A program made the position numbers and the translations under genes. This document shows, one piece after another, positions 21,300 to 33,815 of a stretch of DNA of 64,000 bases; the first letter of the stretch is position 1; each line of letters starts with the position of its first letter. Origin of the DNA: Lytechinus pictus (taxonomy: Eukaryota; Echinodermata; Echinoidea; Temnopleuroida; Toxopneustidae); contig NC_087247.1 of the NCBI RefSeq assembly GCF_037042905.1, positions 43,313,920 through 43,377,919 of the forward strand. Direction: 5' to 3'. Below the pieces are notes generated by a model. It was not told where the DNA came from and made no database searches. It worked only from the letters and a program-made list of their open reading frames with translations.

Positions 21300-23867
21300 T
21301 AACGGGAAACTAGGGAAGAACCCTGGTTTGTTAATTTATGTTGATGGGCAAAATGACTGCACTATGTAATATCCGTGTTGAAACCTTAATTATGTTCGGG
21401 GCGGGGGTACTAAAGATTTCTCAGAGCAGTCTCGATTTAAGTTCTACCCAACTGGTTTATATTTGCAAATGAAATTACACAACCATAGCTAGGCTTGTAG
21501 ATAGAGCCAACTGAGAATTACCGATTTGAACTTTTTTGTTTGTTATTATTTACAAGACCAGAAAATGGAACGTAAACTGAATTTAGCTTTATACAACCGC
21601 GTAGCCAGGATTTAATTTTGGAGGGGGCGGTAAGTGCACGCAAAGCGTGTCAACACTCTCTAGGGGGAGGGGGAGTTTCCCCCCTCCCGCGTTTTTTTGA
21701 TATCTCATCAAATTCAAATCAAAAGAAGGCGTCTCTTGCATCTCTAGTACCCTTATCAACTCGAATAGACTTGCTGTGATAAAAAAGCTATGTTTTTTGT
21801 GTGTGCTTTTCTGTTTTGTTTGTTTGTTTCGATTTTTTTTTGTACAAGACACAAGTATAATAGGATAAACAGTCATTCCGGGTCACGTACTTCGACGTCA
21901 TAGTCCCATTTCGGCTGATAAATTTTGGCCCATAGCCAAGGCTTCATACAGGTCACCACTTCGTCGGCATGGCAACTATTATGCCTCCTCGGTGTAATTT
22001 TTTGCGGGTGTCGTACGGGACATTTTGACAACAATTTCTAGTTTCCTAGCCGAATGCTTGAGCAATAACGTATTCTTTTTTGTAAATGATAAAGCTAGTG
22101 TGGTAGGTAGTCATGTGAAAAACTAATAACAAACACACAAAAAAAAATGATTATGGGTAAATTATAGGTGAAAATGTTGTGTGTCGTACGGGACGCAACA
22201 TTTTAAGCTCTAATTCACCTATGGACAACATATTTTTGTTGGTTGTCAGTTTTTTTGCATGTCTACCCAGTAGTACTGTAATATTACCACAAAGCAAAGT
22301 GAAGTTCTTCGTTCGTTTGGACAGCATGTTGAAAAATGTGAAAATGGCTGATTTTTCTTGCATGGAATCGCCCACAAGGGAATTGCAAAAGAGCATTTTA
22401 ATTGTTGGGATTTTGTTTGAACAGCTAGCAAACAACATAAAAGGAATCTGTAACTTTAAAAAAATAAGCAAATATTCTACGCAATTCAACTAACAAAATC
22501 AAGGTTAATATGGAGATGGAAATGTTCCCTTTAATTGGTTACAATCCACAAACCCCTAATCCCGGGCCCCTCATCATGACTTCATTAAATTATAAAATTT
22601 GTCGAAATGTTCATTTAATAACTGAACGTGTGACCCAGCTGTGTTTTTTTTAGTTTCGTTTGGTTTCTTGGACCAGGGGGACCAGTAGTCCTCCATAATT
22701 GTGTGCGTGTTTAAAAATATTATTTTAACAAAATTGTATACTCTTATTTTTTTTTAAGCAAAAAAAGTTGGAGTTGGCGTCAGGGCATTGATTTTTTAGA
22801 GAGAGTAGGGGATAATCTCACAATCTTTAGAGGGAGATATTCTCAAATGTAAACGAACCAAAATGCCAGCAAAAATGCGTGTATACTCACAACCATGCAG
22901 GCTCAGGCATGTTAAATTAAAACAACAAACCAAAAACACAATTTATCTTGTTTTGATTTAGGTGTATTTTTTCTTCTTTGAAATATCTTCAAATCTGGCT
23001 GGTAGTCATTACGAGTCAGACATATGATATTATCGAGTCTACTATTTTATCAGGATATATGTTTCGTGCAGATCGACAAAGCCTCCAATATCCTATTACA
23101 GGTCGATAGGAGGCGTAAATAAGTGTCGTTTATGTGGAATATGATTATGTCTGCTCTATGCTGCCTCGTTTGCGTCATGGGGGTGGGCGTAGGGTGAAGA
23201 TCAATCGAGGGGAACTTTTGTTGTTATCATGCACAGCGTTCCTCCAGACCTCTCATTTACCCTTGTCGTAAAGTTTTATAGTGGTTTTATATCCCACTTG
23301 TTGTTTACCACTGGGTTAGGGGCTGATTACCCACAAAATTGTGTCGAAGAGGAAAATTAGCAAATGAACACAAACCAAGGAAGTGCAGTAGACCAAACGT
23401 ACGTCCAACCCGGACGTCCAGTCTCTGTACTTGTTTAGTAAATCCGAAGTCATATTGACTGGATATACCGTGGTAGGCCTATACATTTAGCACATAACTA
23501 GGTGGATATAATTTGCGCTATACAAAATTATTATCAATTTTATCTTCCTCCTCCTCATCATTTGTTATTATTGTTGTTGTTGTTGTTAATATTTTTGTTA
23601 TCATTATTATTTAATTATTATCATCATCATCACGATCATCGATCATCATTATTCTTCTTGACGGATATGCGTATCCATCGTCGCAAAACAATTATCTATC
23701 ATTGATCAGCCGATTGCTCAAAGAAATATGACAGGTGTTCTACCATTCCCAAACTCTTTTTTTTTTTCGTGTGACGGAATGTGTTTATTCTAACAAACAC
23801 ATCGTTATAATTGATCATTTGATTTAGCCCGTATGCACCTTGTGTCCTTGTACTTTTCAGACTATAT
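21300..23867. other. Intergenic with degraded repeats
   Basis: Holds a G/C-rich fragment around 21595-21690 (GTAGCCAGGATTTAATTTTG followed by G runs), a direct repeat of TGTCGTACGGGAC at about 22008 and 22182, and (TTG)n/(ATC)n microsatellite around 23550-23650. No exon is recognised. Confidence 0.55.
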
Positions 23868-24183
23868 CAGGGTGCTACATAACTTTTAAGAAGCACTTGC
23901 CCGGTCGGGCAAGTATATTTTTAAATAGTTGGAATATACTTGCCAAAAAAATCTTGAAAAAAGCTATCTCTTCAAAAGAAGTTTTGCGGTTTTATAAACC
24001 ATTGACCCTTTTCTCTCTTTTGCCTGCCATGACCAAAATTAGGGTCAATATATCATATCGACCCTAATTTTGGTCATTCTACTGTGAAAATTTTGCTTAT
24101 AGTCTTTACTTCAAAACACTTGCCCGACTCTTACTTTTACTTGCCCGGACAATCGGGCAAGTGCTTATGTACGTAGCACCCTG
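23868..24183. mobile_element. hAT-like MITE with internal hairpin
   Basis: CAGGGTGCTACATAAC at the left is mirrored by GTACGTAGCACCCTG at the right, with inner AAGCACTTGCCCG / CGGGCAAGTGCTT arms. It is flanked on both sides by TATAT. A second hairpin GACCAAAATTAGGGTC / GACCCTAATTTTGGTC lies at 24029-24076. Ends of CAGGG type resemble hAT elements, as in the larger insertion at 61951. Confidence 0.82.
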
Positions 24184-24625
24184 TATATACAAATTCTACA
24201 ACAGGTTTTTTAACATGGCCATATCGGCCTTTGTATGGATCAGACATCGGTTCATCCACACATGCAGCCCGAATGTAAACAATCCAAAATGCAGATCAAG
24301 GAAGGGAACAAAAAACTTTTTTCCTTGAAATAACTTCAGACCTGTCCAACCTCGAAAAACGAGAATCCATCGCGTCTCCAAACTCGGGATGCTTTTTTCC
24401 AAGCACTACAAGCATACAAAGGCTACATGAATAAATTGCATACACCGTGTATACAGTGATGATGTCTGCTTCATTGGGCCTATCAGCTGACGTTCGCGTT
24501 TGCCATGAATGAGTGGCCTTTGCTTTGGTATCAACCTTGCGTGACGTCGTCGCTTTCTATAGGCTCAAGTAAATATGCCTATTTATGGGGTGTGAGTACC
24601 GAGAAGGAGACCTGCACAACAGACT
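24184..24625. other. Intergenic upstream of the BTG gene
   Basis: Nothing coding is seen. A GTGACGTCG half-CRE occurs near 24540-24549, so the regulatory region of the downstream gene may begin here. Confidence 0.45.
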
Positions 24626-24629
24626 TCTG

Positions 24630-24662
24630 ATTGGCTACAAGAATCCGACGCGGGTGACGTCA
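24630..24662 (+). promoter_or_regulatory. CCAAT box and perfect CRE upstream of BTG
   Basis: ATTGG (inverted CCAAT) at 24630-24634 and the full palindromic cAMP response element TGACGTCA at 24655-24662 lie about 570 bp before the BTG start codon. An AT-rich TATTATTTA follows at about 24675. Vertebrate BTG2 is an immediate-early gene responsive to CREB, so a promoter here is plausible, but the transcription start is not shown. Confidence 0.6.
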
Positions 24663-25229
24663 CTTAAGTACCCCTATTATTTAGCATACAATCCTGCATA
24701 GACGAGAGCAAAAAATAACTCGCTGGGGGACCTTGCGCTAGTATAGTCAATCATAATAAAGCCCGTTTCGCTTCCTACGCTGTCGCCATTTTCCAGCAAC
24801 ATAGCGACGGGAGGCACCAAGATCTCCTGTTTTCCAGATTTATACATTATTTTACACAACTTTATTGACTGGCATGACTGATGGTCTTCCAAAATTGTCT
24901 ATCCTGAGAAATCAACATCCTCAGTATTAATAAAAAGAAATATATTCCAAAAGAGAGACATATTTTGCAACATATATGACTCCGCTTGTTTATCGCGCTC
25001 AGGAGAAAACGGTCGTATCGTCTATTGATCGGGGAATTTGTGAGTTGGTTATGTCGCAATAAAATTACTCTTCTGTTCTGAATCATACTTCCAAGTTCCA
25101 TTTAACTTTATCGGGAACAATCCAGCAACTCGAATCAACGCCCCCTGAGGAGCAATCGAGGAAATATTTGTTCTTTAGACGGTACTTTTCCTCTGCAATC
25201 TCGACACAAATCCTAAGTGGCGGACTATT
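24663..25229 (+). other. Presumed 5' UTR/promoter-proximal region of BTG
   Basis: No coding exon joins the BTG reading frame from here. The frame upstream of 25230 closes quickly. The stretch probably holds the transcription start and leader. Confidence 0.45.
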
Positions 25230-25760
25230 ATGTATCTCGGCTTAGGGCTTCCACCTACAATGAAAAGAGAAGTATACAGTGCAGTTAACTTTGTGGCGAA
25301 ACTACTACAGACCACCAACAGAAATGTCGACCCTGGTCTAGTGGACAATTTCAGCCGTGTTCTTGTGAACTGTCTCTGTGAGAGGTTCGACACTCACTGG
25401 TTTCCAGAAAAGCCCTTCAAAGGCAGTGCTTACAGGTGTGTGAGGATCACCCAACTTGGTATGGACCCTGTCCTAGTAAAAGCTGGTGAAGCAGTAGGCA
25501 TGTCCACTGAAGTACTCTACAACCTTCTCCCCCATGAACTCACCGTGTGGATTGATCCTGCGGAGGTCTCGTACCGGATTGGTGAGGAAGGTTCCATCTG
25601 CGTACTGTATGATGGCAGCGACGATGAGGATTCGTCGTCGTCTTCATCCAACATGAGTGACTTATCTTCGTCTCCTCCACAGTACTCTCAGGAACTCTTC
25701 AGCACAAGTGCAACTGATTTTGATTTCAATTTCAATAGCCCGATACCTGCCTTCCATTGA
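25230..25760 (+). CDS. BTG/Tob-family anti-proliferative protein (BTG1/BTG2-like)
   Basis: A complete single-exon gene of 176 residues. BTG/Tob proteins bind the CAF1 (CNOT7/8) deadenylase through the APRO domain, speed poly(A) removal and restrain the cell cycle. The APRO domain spans residues about 11-127. It holds Box A around HWFPEKPFKGSAYRCVRI (56-73) and Box B as LPHELTVWIDP then AEVSYRIGEEGSICVLY (100-127). The tail is acidic and Ser-rich (DGSDDEDSSSSSS), ending TDFDFNFNSPIPAFH, shorter than in Tob and without its PAM2 motifs. The first ATG is chosen because ten residues precede MKREVYSAV just as in vertebrate BTG1 before MIGEIAAAV; starting at 25260 is the alternative. Vertebrate BTG1/2 carry an intron inside this domain; none is present here. 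Confidence 0.95.
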   Translation: MYLGLGLPPTMKREVYSAVNFVAKLLQTTNRNVDPGLVDNFSRVLVNCLCERFDTHWFPEKPFKGSAYRCVRITQLGMDPVLVKAGEAVGMSTEVLYNLLPHELTVWIDPAEVSYRIGEEGSICVLYDGSDDEDSSSSSSNMSDLSSSPPQYSQELFSTSATDFDFNFNSPIPAFH

Positions 25761-28600
25761 CATCTCGACCTCAAGAACTTCCGAACAGACTTTCGGCGAT
25801 AGCAGTTAGCAACCACCTTGAATACGATGAAGGAAATTGCAAAACTCATTTAACCTACAGCAACATAGACATGCCTTCTATAGTTCTAAACCATTGGCTT
25901 TTAGTTGTCTTTTCTTCAGTCTTTAAAAGTTCCTTTTAAGATTGTGTTTTGAGCCACATTCCTTGATTTATTTCATATTCCAAACAAGATCAAACATGTG
26001 TGATGAAACAAACTACTGTGCATTAGTAACATATTCTGTGTCAACTCGTTAATGAATTTCAATTTAGTGTGTGTCGTGTTTTAAGTACATAATGTACTCC
26101 GTCCACTTCTGTTTACACATGGTTTCTGTTTTGGGGGAAGGGAGATGGAATTAAAGGAAAGTGCTGAAATAATGCTTGATCTAATTTTGTGCCTTGTTAG
26201 AATTTCCACATTGGTGTAATGCTGGTACTTTTTAGATTGAATGTCAGTGAATTTTCAGAATTGGAAGAGATATTTAGGATGTCGATGTCAGCAAAACATC
26301 TTTTAAGGTCTTGTTTTGATTTTGAGTACAATTCACATGGAACTGCACAGTTTTGAGCTTCCATCAAATTCAATGCCCATCAAATGAAGTCCTGTATTTT
26401 GGAAACTTCATGCCAACAACATTGATGTATACAGTCTAACTGTATTTTAAAATTGCCATTCTCATTCATGATATATACAAAAAGAAGTAAAAATAGAAAG
26501 AAAAAAAATTGTCATTTGCAAGCTGGTCTTGCATTTGTACGGATTATCTGAAAAATATATATTGAATGTAGATGGTTATTTATCAATGTGTTGCTGAAGT
26601 GAAGGAAAGACAATACTGTGTCTTCATACAAGCTTATCTTGATCCAGATGGCAATTTGAACTATGTGCAAGAACTCTGAACTTTCATGTCACTACGTGCC
26701 TGTCAAGTGGTTTTATGAACAAGATCAGTATTAAAGCATAAATATGAGCAAGTTTTGGCTCTGGGTACAATATTTTTAATAGCTTAGGTTGTCCAATAAG
26801 TGGAATGTTATTTTTAATGTCTTATTTGACACTCACTGACTTCACAATTTTTGTTTGGTATAATAATATATCCATATACCTGTAGAAGGAAAATGTGCCA
26901 TTTGTCATACATTTTTAAATACCAGTAGGTAATGTGCAATGCACTGGATGTCATTTTATGAATGCCCTCTTGATTGACAATTGTATCGATCAATAATTGA
27001 TCAGATTATATTTTTATCCAATTGATTGTAACTGTAAGACAATTGCCCTTCTACGAATTTGTTTGCTTTTATTTTGCCAAAGTGGAACAATTGTACATGG
27101 TACATTGTATTGGATTGGCCATTTAAGCAGCTGGACATAAATTGTTTTTAGTTTCTTAGGTTATGACATATTTGTTCTGAAATTAGTTTGACAAGTTATC
27201 ACTTATCAGTACTTCTTGACCATCAATATCTTGTTAATTTTATAATGTATTCAATGATTTTATTAATCTTTAAGGAACAGGACTACATTACAATGTGTAC
27301 AAACAAGGAAATACAGAAAGTACAACATATATTCATGTATATGTACTTAATCTGTTCTAAGGACTGATCTCCTAAATTATGCTAATTTTCAATGTGTAAT
27401 TTTTGTTCAAGGATTTAATTTAAAAATATGAAATCTGATTGCAAGACCTGTATAATTCAGTGTTAGAAAAGCCAACCATACATGACATGTATTTGTTAAA
27501 GTTTTCAATGAGGGTTGTTTTAACTAGTAAAACCAAAGGGTGTTTCCTCTTCAATCATATCCTGGTTTTAATTGTTCCTGCCTGTTGGAAAACGGAATCT
27601 ATAGTGTCTCAAGTGCTACATATTACATTTTCCATGGTACCAAAGGAAATGTGGACACAAACCCATTGGTCGAACTTTTGGGGCTTATTTTAATTTAGTG
27701 TTGAAATCTAACTCCTGTCTAATTGTGAATTCTGAGCAAGTTAGTACATGTACAAAATACATAATCTTGAGGACTATTGTATTCTACATACCCTTTGTAC
27801 CCCATTATCTCTCTCTCTACACACAATTGATATGTGTGTGCCCTCACTCCTAACCCAAAACAGGTATTGCACCATACACACTAAGTATGCAGATCTTTTT
27901 TTTTTGCTGCCCCCACCCCTTTCTATAAAGAATAGGTGTGTTCTCACCATGATACCCCAAACATCTTACTGTAGTATAGAGTGTGGTATTATTGGCTATT
28001 GAACCATACTGAGCATACATGTACCTTGTTTTGTTGTGCCCCCCCCCCCCCCCCATCTATTCAGAGCCATCACATTGGATTTTAGCTTCAATATACACTT
28101 GTCTTATTTGTGCTCAATCTTTGACTGCATTTACATCTACATGTATATTGAAATATGTTCATTTTATTTTAACATGCACAATCGTTTTTTTTATATCAAA
28201 ACAGTAAAAGACATCTGAAAAAAAAATCACGCATGTACCTTACGTTGTATTCAAGTTGCTATGGTGCTGTAAATTGAGCGAGACTGAGGCATTTTGACCT
28301 GCATTTTTTCCTTGACTATGACATGAAGCAGTAATATGTAATGTTTAACTGGACATGTACTGTATATTTTGTAGATCTTTAAGATTTTTATCCACCCTAT
28401 GGTTGGAGGATCATGAAAGGTCACATGTATTGTGCAATGACGTGTTACTATTAAAGTGAGATTAATGCGTGACCTATATTTTTTACAGTTCTGTAATAAA
28501 AATAGTTGGATTTGTATATTGAAAATGACCTTGTACAGCTTTGTGAAAAGATGACTTTGTTTTTTGAATGAAAAACTTCAAATAAAAAAGACTATTTTGT
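25761..28600 (+). other. Long 3' UTR of the BTG gene
   Basis: AT-rich sequence with many ATTTA pentamers and no exon of another gene. AATAAA signals lie at 28495-28500 and 28581-28586, the latter a good end point for a transcript of about 3.5 kb. A C16 tract lies at 28039-28054. AU-rich 3' UTRs fit unstable, immediate-early-type mRNAs. The extent is inferred. Confidence 0.55.
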
Positions 28601-29537
28601 TCATGCATCAGAATTTTACAGAGTTATTGTGGATTTTTAAAGTAATTTAAGTCTGTTAAAATCTGCTTCATAGAAATTTGATTTCAAATGGGTAAATGGA
28701 TTTGAATGGTGATGATCATTTGGGCACATTTTTTCTTGAATATTCTTATTGGGAGTGTGACTGTGTGAAAGACCATGACATTTTTCCCCTCACATTTTCG
28801 ATTAAATTAGAACATTTATATGTTTTAATTTGCTACATTGAATCTTGATTCCCCCCCCCCCCCCCTGAAGGCTGAAACTCCTTCCATGTCCTACTGAAAA
28901 AGATAAGTTATGATTGTGTGACAAGAGTAAGAGTTTGGTCATCTGGTATCATTTAAGATTAATGCAATTATAATGTTTTTTTCTAATAACAGATGAAAAG
29001 TAATGAAGAAATTTAAAAGCTATGTATTATTCGTAAGTGTATACATATCTTCCTTTATTAATATGCAATGATTGAGCTGATGCTGACTTGTATCCCATTT
29101 TCTCAGTGTTTTCACAGTGAAACTTTCAAACTTTTTATCTATTTTATTAATGAAATGTAAATTTCATTAATTTGAATACATTTATGAAAATATAAGCTGC
29201 AGTAAAGATGATCTTACTTATTAACTTGGCAGTCAATCCAGTTTTGAGCGGAAAATTGAAAGAATTTGAATATCATAAAACTGATAAGAAATTTAAAAGA
29301 ATTGTTAATTCATAATCTGACTGAAATGGAGATAAAGCATCATGAACTTCTTATTCCACATTCATTATGAAGTTGTACAGTCAGAATTGCCCTACTATTC
29401 AAAGCTGCTAGAACTGGGGTGGGTTTGGACTGAACAAAAAAAAATTCTACAGGAATGATATAAAAGTAAAGATTTGGCCTTACATTTATTTTGCAAAATT
29501 CAGTGGACATGATAGGCAAACTTGTATAGAGCCCTAA
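28601..29537. other. Intergenic, AT-rich
   Basis: No gene recognised. A C16 run lies near 28851-28866. Confidence 0.55.
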
Positions 29538-29539
29538 TA

Positions 29540-30004
29540 GGAGGCTGTTCTCACTACGTTCCTTAAACTAGTTTACTGGAAACTAGTTTAGTGGAAACTA
29601 GTTTAACACGTAGTGAGAACGATCAAAGCGGTCTTGGAAGCGATCTTCCAAACCAGTTTGGAAAACCACCTCGCGATGTAGTTTTCAAGATCGCTTCGCC
29701 TCGTTAAACTGGTTTTAGCGTAAGTGAGGACACAACCGTTCTTCGGGAAGCGATCTTCGCACATTTTGAGCGTGCTACTCCACACGACAGGTGTAGAATG
29801 CCTATGCTGCGGTTTTGAATTTCGTGCGAAACGTGTCACCCCACTGAGAGCGTTTCCATAGCAACAAGAGCGCTTCACGTGAAGTGATTTTGAAAACCAC
29901 TTTCGTGTGATCAAGTTGGAACGCTAGCAAAGCGATCTTCCAAAGTGGTTTCCTGAATCGGTTTCCAGTAAACTAGTTTAAGGAACGTAGTGAGAACAGC
30001 CTCC
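29540..30004. mobile_element. 465-bp MITE with perfect 44-bp inverted ends
   Basis: Positions 29540-29583 and 29961-30004 are exact reverse complements, beginning GGAGGCTGTTCTCACTACG. TA flanks both ends (29538-29539, 30005-30006). The left arm also contains a self-hairpin ending CGTAGTGAGAAC at about 29620. The interior repeats AAGCGATCTTCCAAA-like blocks and encodes nothing recognisable. Confidence 0.93.
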
Positions 30005-30083
30005 TATATGAATGATTTTATGAAATTTGGCCATGATACAGGGGTGAATACTACATCAAGGTTGATTTTAACCAGGGACCAGA

Positions 30084-30518
30084 CTAAAGGGAGGGTTCAC
30101 CCTGATGTGGAGTTAATTATATTACAAGCAGAAAATAAATTTTTAGATTTGATGATATCCATCAAAAATTGAAGTGTTAAATAATTTCAAGCTCTGATTT
30201 TATGACATCACACACAAGCAGCTCCCCCATGTATCATGTGATGTAAATTCTCGGGAAATTGAAAATGATTTAATTTGGGAAATCATTACCGGTATTCACA
30301 AGACAAATCATTTCATATCCGCTTCTGCAAGTAAAATATTTTCTGTCAGTACAAACCATTGAAAACATGGGAATTTATGGAATTCATAATACATGAGCTG
30401 CTGACCTGAGATGTCACTATTTCAAAACTAATCACAACCTTCTTATTCCTTAATGGATTTCATCAAACCTCCTTCAATTTATTTCTTAATTTTTTTGAAG
30501 GGTGAACATGCCCTTTAA
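30084..30518. mobile_element. Foldback MITE, TTAA-ended family, copy B
   Basis: CTAAAGGGAGGGTTCACCCT at the left pairs with AGGGTGAACATGCCCTTTAA at the right. Length and layout agree with the other family members; the interior is diverged and non-coding. Confidence 0.75.
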
Positions 30519-32652
30519 ACAAGACTTTAGATTGGGCCTTAGGTTGAAATGTGTTTTTCAGTGATATGACTAGAAATAAGAGCTGAATTGCAAAAGCTAT
30601 ACTTATGTAGAGGGAAATCTTACACAAATTAGGCTTGAAAAGTTGAAATCAGTATTACAGTTTTCTTACAACAATGCTTAATCTCATGAGCAAAGGAACA
30701 AAGTCAACCCCAAACCAAACAAGAACAAGAAAGGCCAATTAACATATATCCTGCTATTGATTCTTACTTAGCTCTTTAGTTACATGTAGTTGAGGTTTCT
30801 GTGTGCTTTGTATTTGGGAAGTTCTGGTGTAACGAAGTATACAAAGCAGGATTTCCTCTGCAATTTATGCTGGTAATGGCCTTGGTATATATTCAGGATA
30901 TTCTTCCTGGTATAGGAATTGGCTTGTTTACATCAATGATGAAAGGTTAAACCTTACAGACTGTGTCCTCCAATACAGAGCAAAAGAGGGTACTACACCC
31001 CAGAGGTATAGCTAACCAATGATTGGGCGATAGGGTTATCAAATTACAGGTTCCTAATTTTTAGCAGGAATCAAGTCTATATCTGCTTTCAAAACAAGAA
31101 CATGAAGTACCTGGACCTAGGAACATCATGAACCTATTACTCAGACTTGAGGGTCTACAGTTCTGATATCTTGTCAATTTTTGGTGAATGCCAAAACTCT
31201 ACTCCATAACATAAACATACAATATGCCATAATTATCTTGGGATAAAAAAGTGCCAGAAATATCAATTTGTTATATCAGTGATACTGTTACAGATCAGAC
31301 CTCTTCCACCTATATTTCCAGTGCACGACACACCAAGAGCATTTTCATCATATAACAGAGATGTATGTAGGTCATAATTATCTTAGAATACAAAAAAAAA
31401 TCAATAACGGAAATTAATTGTTTTTGCAAGGCCATCATCACATCACACATATAACAATCCTTCCGTTGGTAGGTGTCCTAACTTTAGTGTGAAACTGCAC
31501 ACATTTGCATCTAATTGTGCTGACAGGGAAAGGGAAAAAATCTGTAAACTAATTGGAAACAATGTATGGCCAGATATAAAATATTTTGTGACGTAATGAG
31601 ACACAGTATTCCTAAATCCTGAAAAAGATATCCTATTTCTTAACATTTATTCAATCTGATGTATGATAATCCTCACTATATAACAAACAAGGTAACTTTG
31701 AGGATCCTATTACCCTTGTTATCATGAGTAGATTTAGGGCAGCTGATGCAATGAACTACAGATTGCAAAGAAATTCCTGTTATCTATGACATGTTTAAAA
31801 ACCTAGTTAGAAACTCCTCGAACGGTGCTGCTTGTTAATTGGGAATCTATTCTTGGTAATAAAAAGAATTGTGTGAAATGATAATACAATAATAAACAGA
31901 TTGGTAAAAGTTTGCAAAAAGTTGGAAAGGAAATAAAGCTATGCATGGCAGTTTGAAAAATAAGATCACTACAATTACATGTATGTAAATCTCAAGTTGA
32001 AACCTTGGTGAGGTGGTTGTGATTCGGGGGTTAGACCTAAGACAACTCTCCCACTAGTTGCGTTATTATTGCAGTGACATAATATGTACATGTGAAGTAT
32101 AGAGAAACCTTACAATATAAGATTCTACACTGTGATTGGATGAAATATATCAATGGTTATCTGTTATTGTTGTATCTCTGCATATTTGCTTGCATAAAGG
32201 CAGAGTCTGTCTGTGATCCCCCCCCCCTCTTCTCCTTCATAGACCTGCCATAGATACAAGTTCATATAATTTCCCCACGGGCTTTCTGAAATAGAAGAAA
32301 TTTATCTAAGATGGCCTTATAGAATTGTGAACTGAGGATAATCGGTATATAAGGTATCCCCATGCCAGCTGTTGTAACACAGGGCATTTACTCTATAATA
32401 GCATGCCCTATATTGACTATGCACACCTTGATCAAAGTCCATATTTGCTTGCTCAGCCATGATGGAGTACCATTAGCTGTGTAAGACCTTATACATTGAC
32501 CTTTCACTTGCGTACATTCTGGGGTGTGGTGTGCAATGCTTTTCATCTTGTATATTGTCAAACTTTTTAATTTTTATTTCAAAGAGTAACTCGATCAGAA
32601 TTCATGTTCACATCTAAAAAAAAAATTAAAGTAATTGCATGTACATTACCAC
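30519..32652. other. Intergenic, no gene recognised
   Basis: AT-rich sequence with scattered short ORFs and a C-run near 32218-32227. No exon or RNA gene is supported. Confidence 0.55.
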
Positions 32653-33195
32653 CCCGGGGGGGGGCACTCAGTATATAATGCATAGTGGGTATGTGCCGCG
32701 GAGGGGACCCCCATTTTTACACTCAAATTTCCGTTCCAAGGCATAGCATTTTTGTCTTTTTGAGAAAAAGAACAAAGAAAGCCGCTCCAAGGCATAGCAT
32801 TTCCTTCTTATCGAGAAAAAAGAAGAAAGAAATCCGTTCCAAAGCTTCGCATATTTTTCGTTACGCCGTTCCGGTCGCATTGATTTGCTACAAGGAGCTG
32901 CAATTTGGTGAAAAGCGGCCGTAGAGCGCTTTTCGACCATCGCCTAAGCGAGAGCGCAGCCGGCGGAGGCCGCGCTAGCTGCGTCATGCACGATTGCCCG
33001 TTCCATAGGGATGCATATGCACTCACAGAGATACGGAGATCCGTTCCGAGGACCCCCGTTTTCACAAACATTTGTAGTTCCGAAGCCCGTTCCGAGGACC
33101 CTCCTTTTTACAATAAGCCCGCTCCAAGGCCCCCGTTTTTTGCCTCGCCCGCGGCACACCCCTACCACTTTTTTGGTCGAGTGCCCCCCCCCGGG
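32653..33195. mobile_element. 543-bp hAT-like MITE with 8-bp duplication
   Basis: CCCGGGGGGGG-CACTC at the left mirrors GAGTGCCCCCCCCCGGG at the right. The 8-mer ATTACCAC flanks both ends exactly (32645-32652 and 33196-33203), the duplication size of hAT transposons. The interior repeats CCGTTCCAAGGC / CCGTTCCGAGGACCC blocks several times. It is GC-rich against AT-rich surroundings and has no coding capacity that looks real. Confidence 0.92.
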
Positions 33196-33815
33196 ATTAC
33201 CACATATGCCAGAGGAAAATCCTCCATGATCTAGGAATACATACTTCATTCATCAGTCTATAATGTAACTTGATAAACAATCAAAATTATAGCCAACTGG
33301 TTAAAAAAAGTTATTTAGAAAGAAAATCTGCAAAAGATTGTGTGTGTTTTTTCAATACAATGGGTCAACTTTTTGTTTGTTACTCTGCACATTGTGCAAA
33401 TTTTGAAAGCTAATCCAAACTACTTTGGAATCTGTATGAAAACTATTGCAGAGCTAGGTAGGTCCCTGTAGAATTCAAAAGGTAATAATTCTACACCATT
33501 CAATGTAAAACAATTGATTGTTTTAGAACCAAGAATGATGAAAAGTTGAAATATACCAAAGCAATAACAAGATAGTCTGGTATTTTTTTTCTAATTCCAA
33601 CTATGATATTTCTATCAACAGATACACATCTCAAATTGAATTGTTTTCCCATGCAGTAAAATGCATGCAAAGACTAGTCTCCCATTTTAGAATAAATACA
33701 AATGTCACTTTATGTTTACCTTTTGTTGGTATATATTGTCATCTTTGCACACAACTCAAACCCATTTTTAATATTTTTCCAGCCTTCCCCTCAAACCTTC
33801 TGAGTTGGACATCTA
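33196..33815. other. Intergenic, no gene recognised
   Basis: AT-rich; nothing coding or repetitive stands out. Confidence 0.5.

Noticed and set aside
22008..22200. Direct repeat of TGTCGTACGGGAC, 174 bp apart
   Set aside because: Only 13 bp match and the surroundings do not align, so no element can be defined.
25757..25939. 60-codon ORF directly after the BTG stop
   Set aside because: No similarity; it lies in the presumed 3' UTR.
29603..29914. 103-codon minus-strand ORF
   Set aside because: It lies wholly inside a palindromic MITE and has no similarity to a transposase.
32668..33249. Several overlapping ORFs on both strands
   Set aside because: All lie in a GC-rich hAT-like MITE with repeated blocks; no conserved domain.
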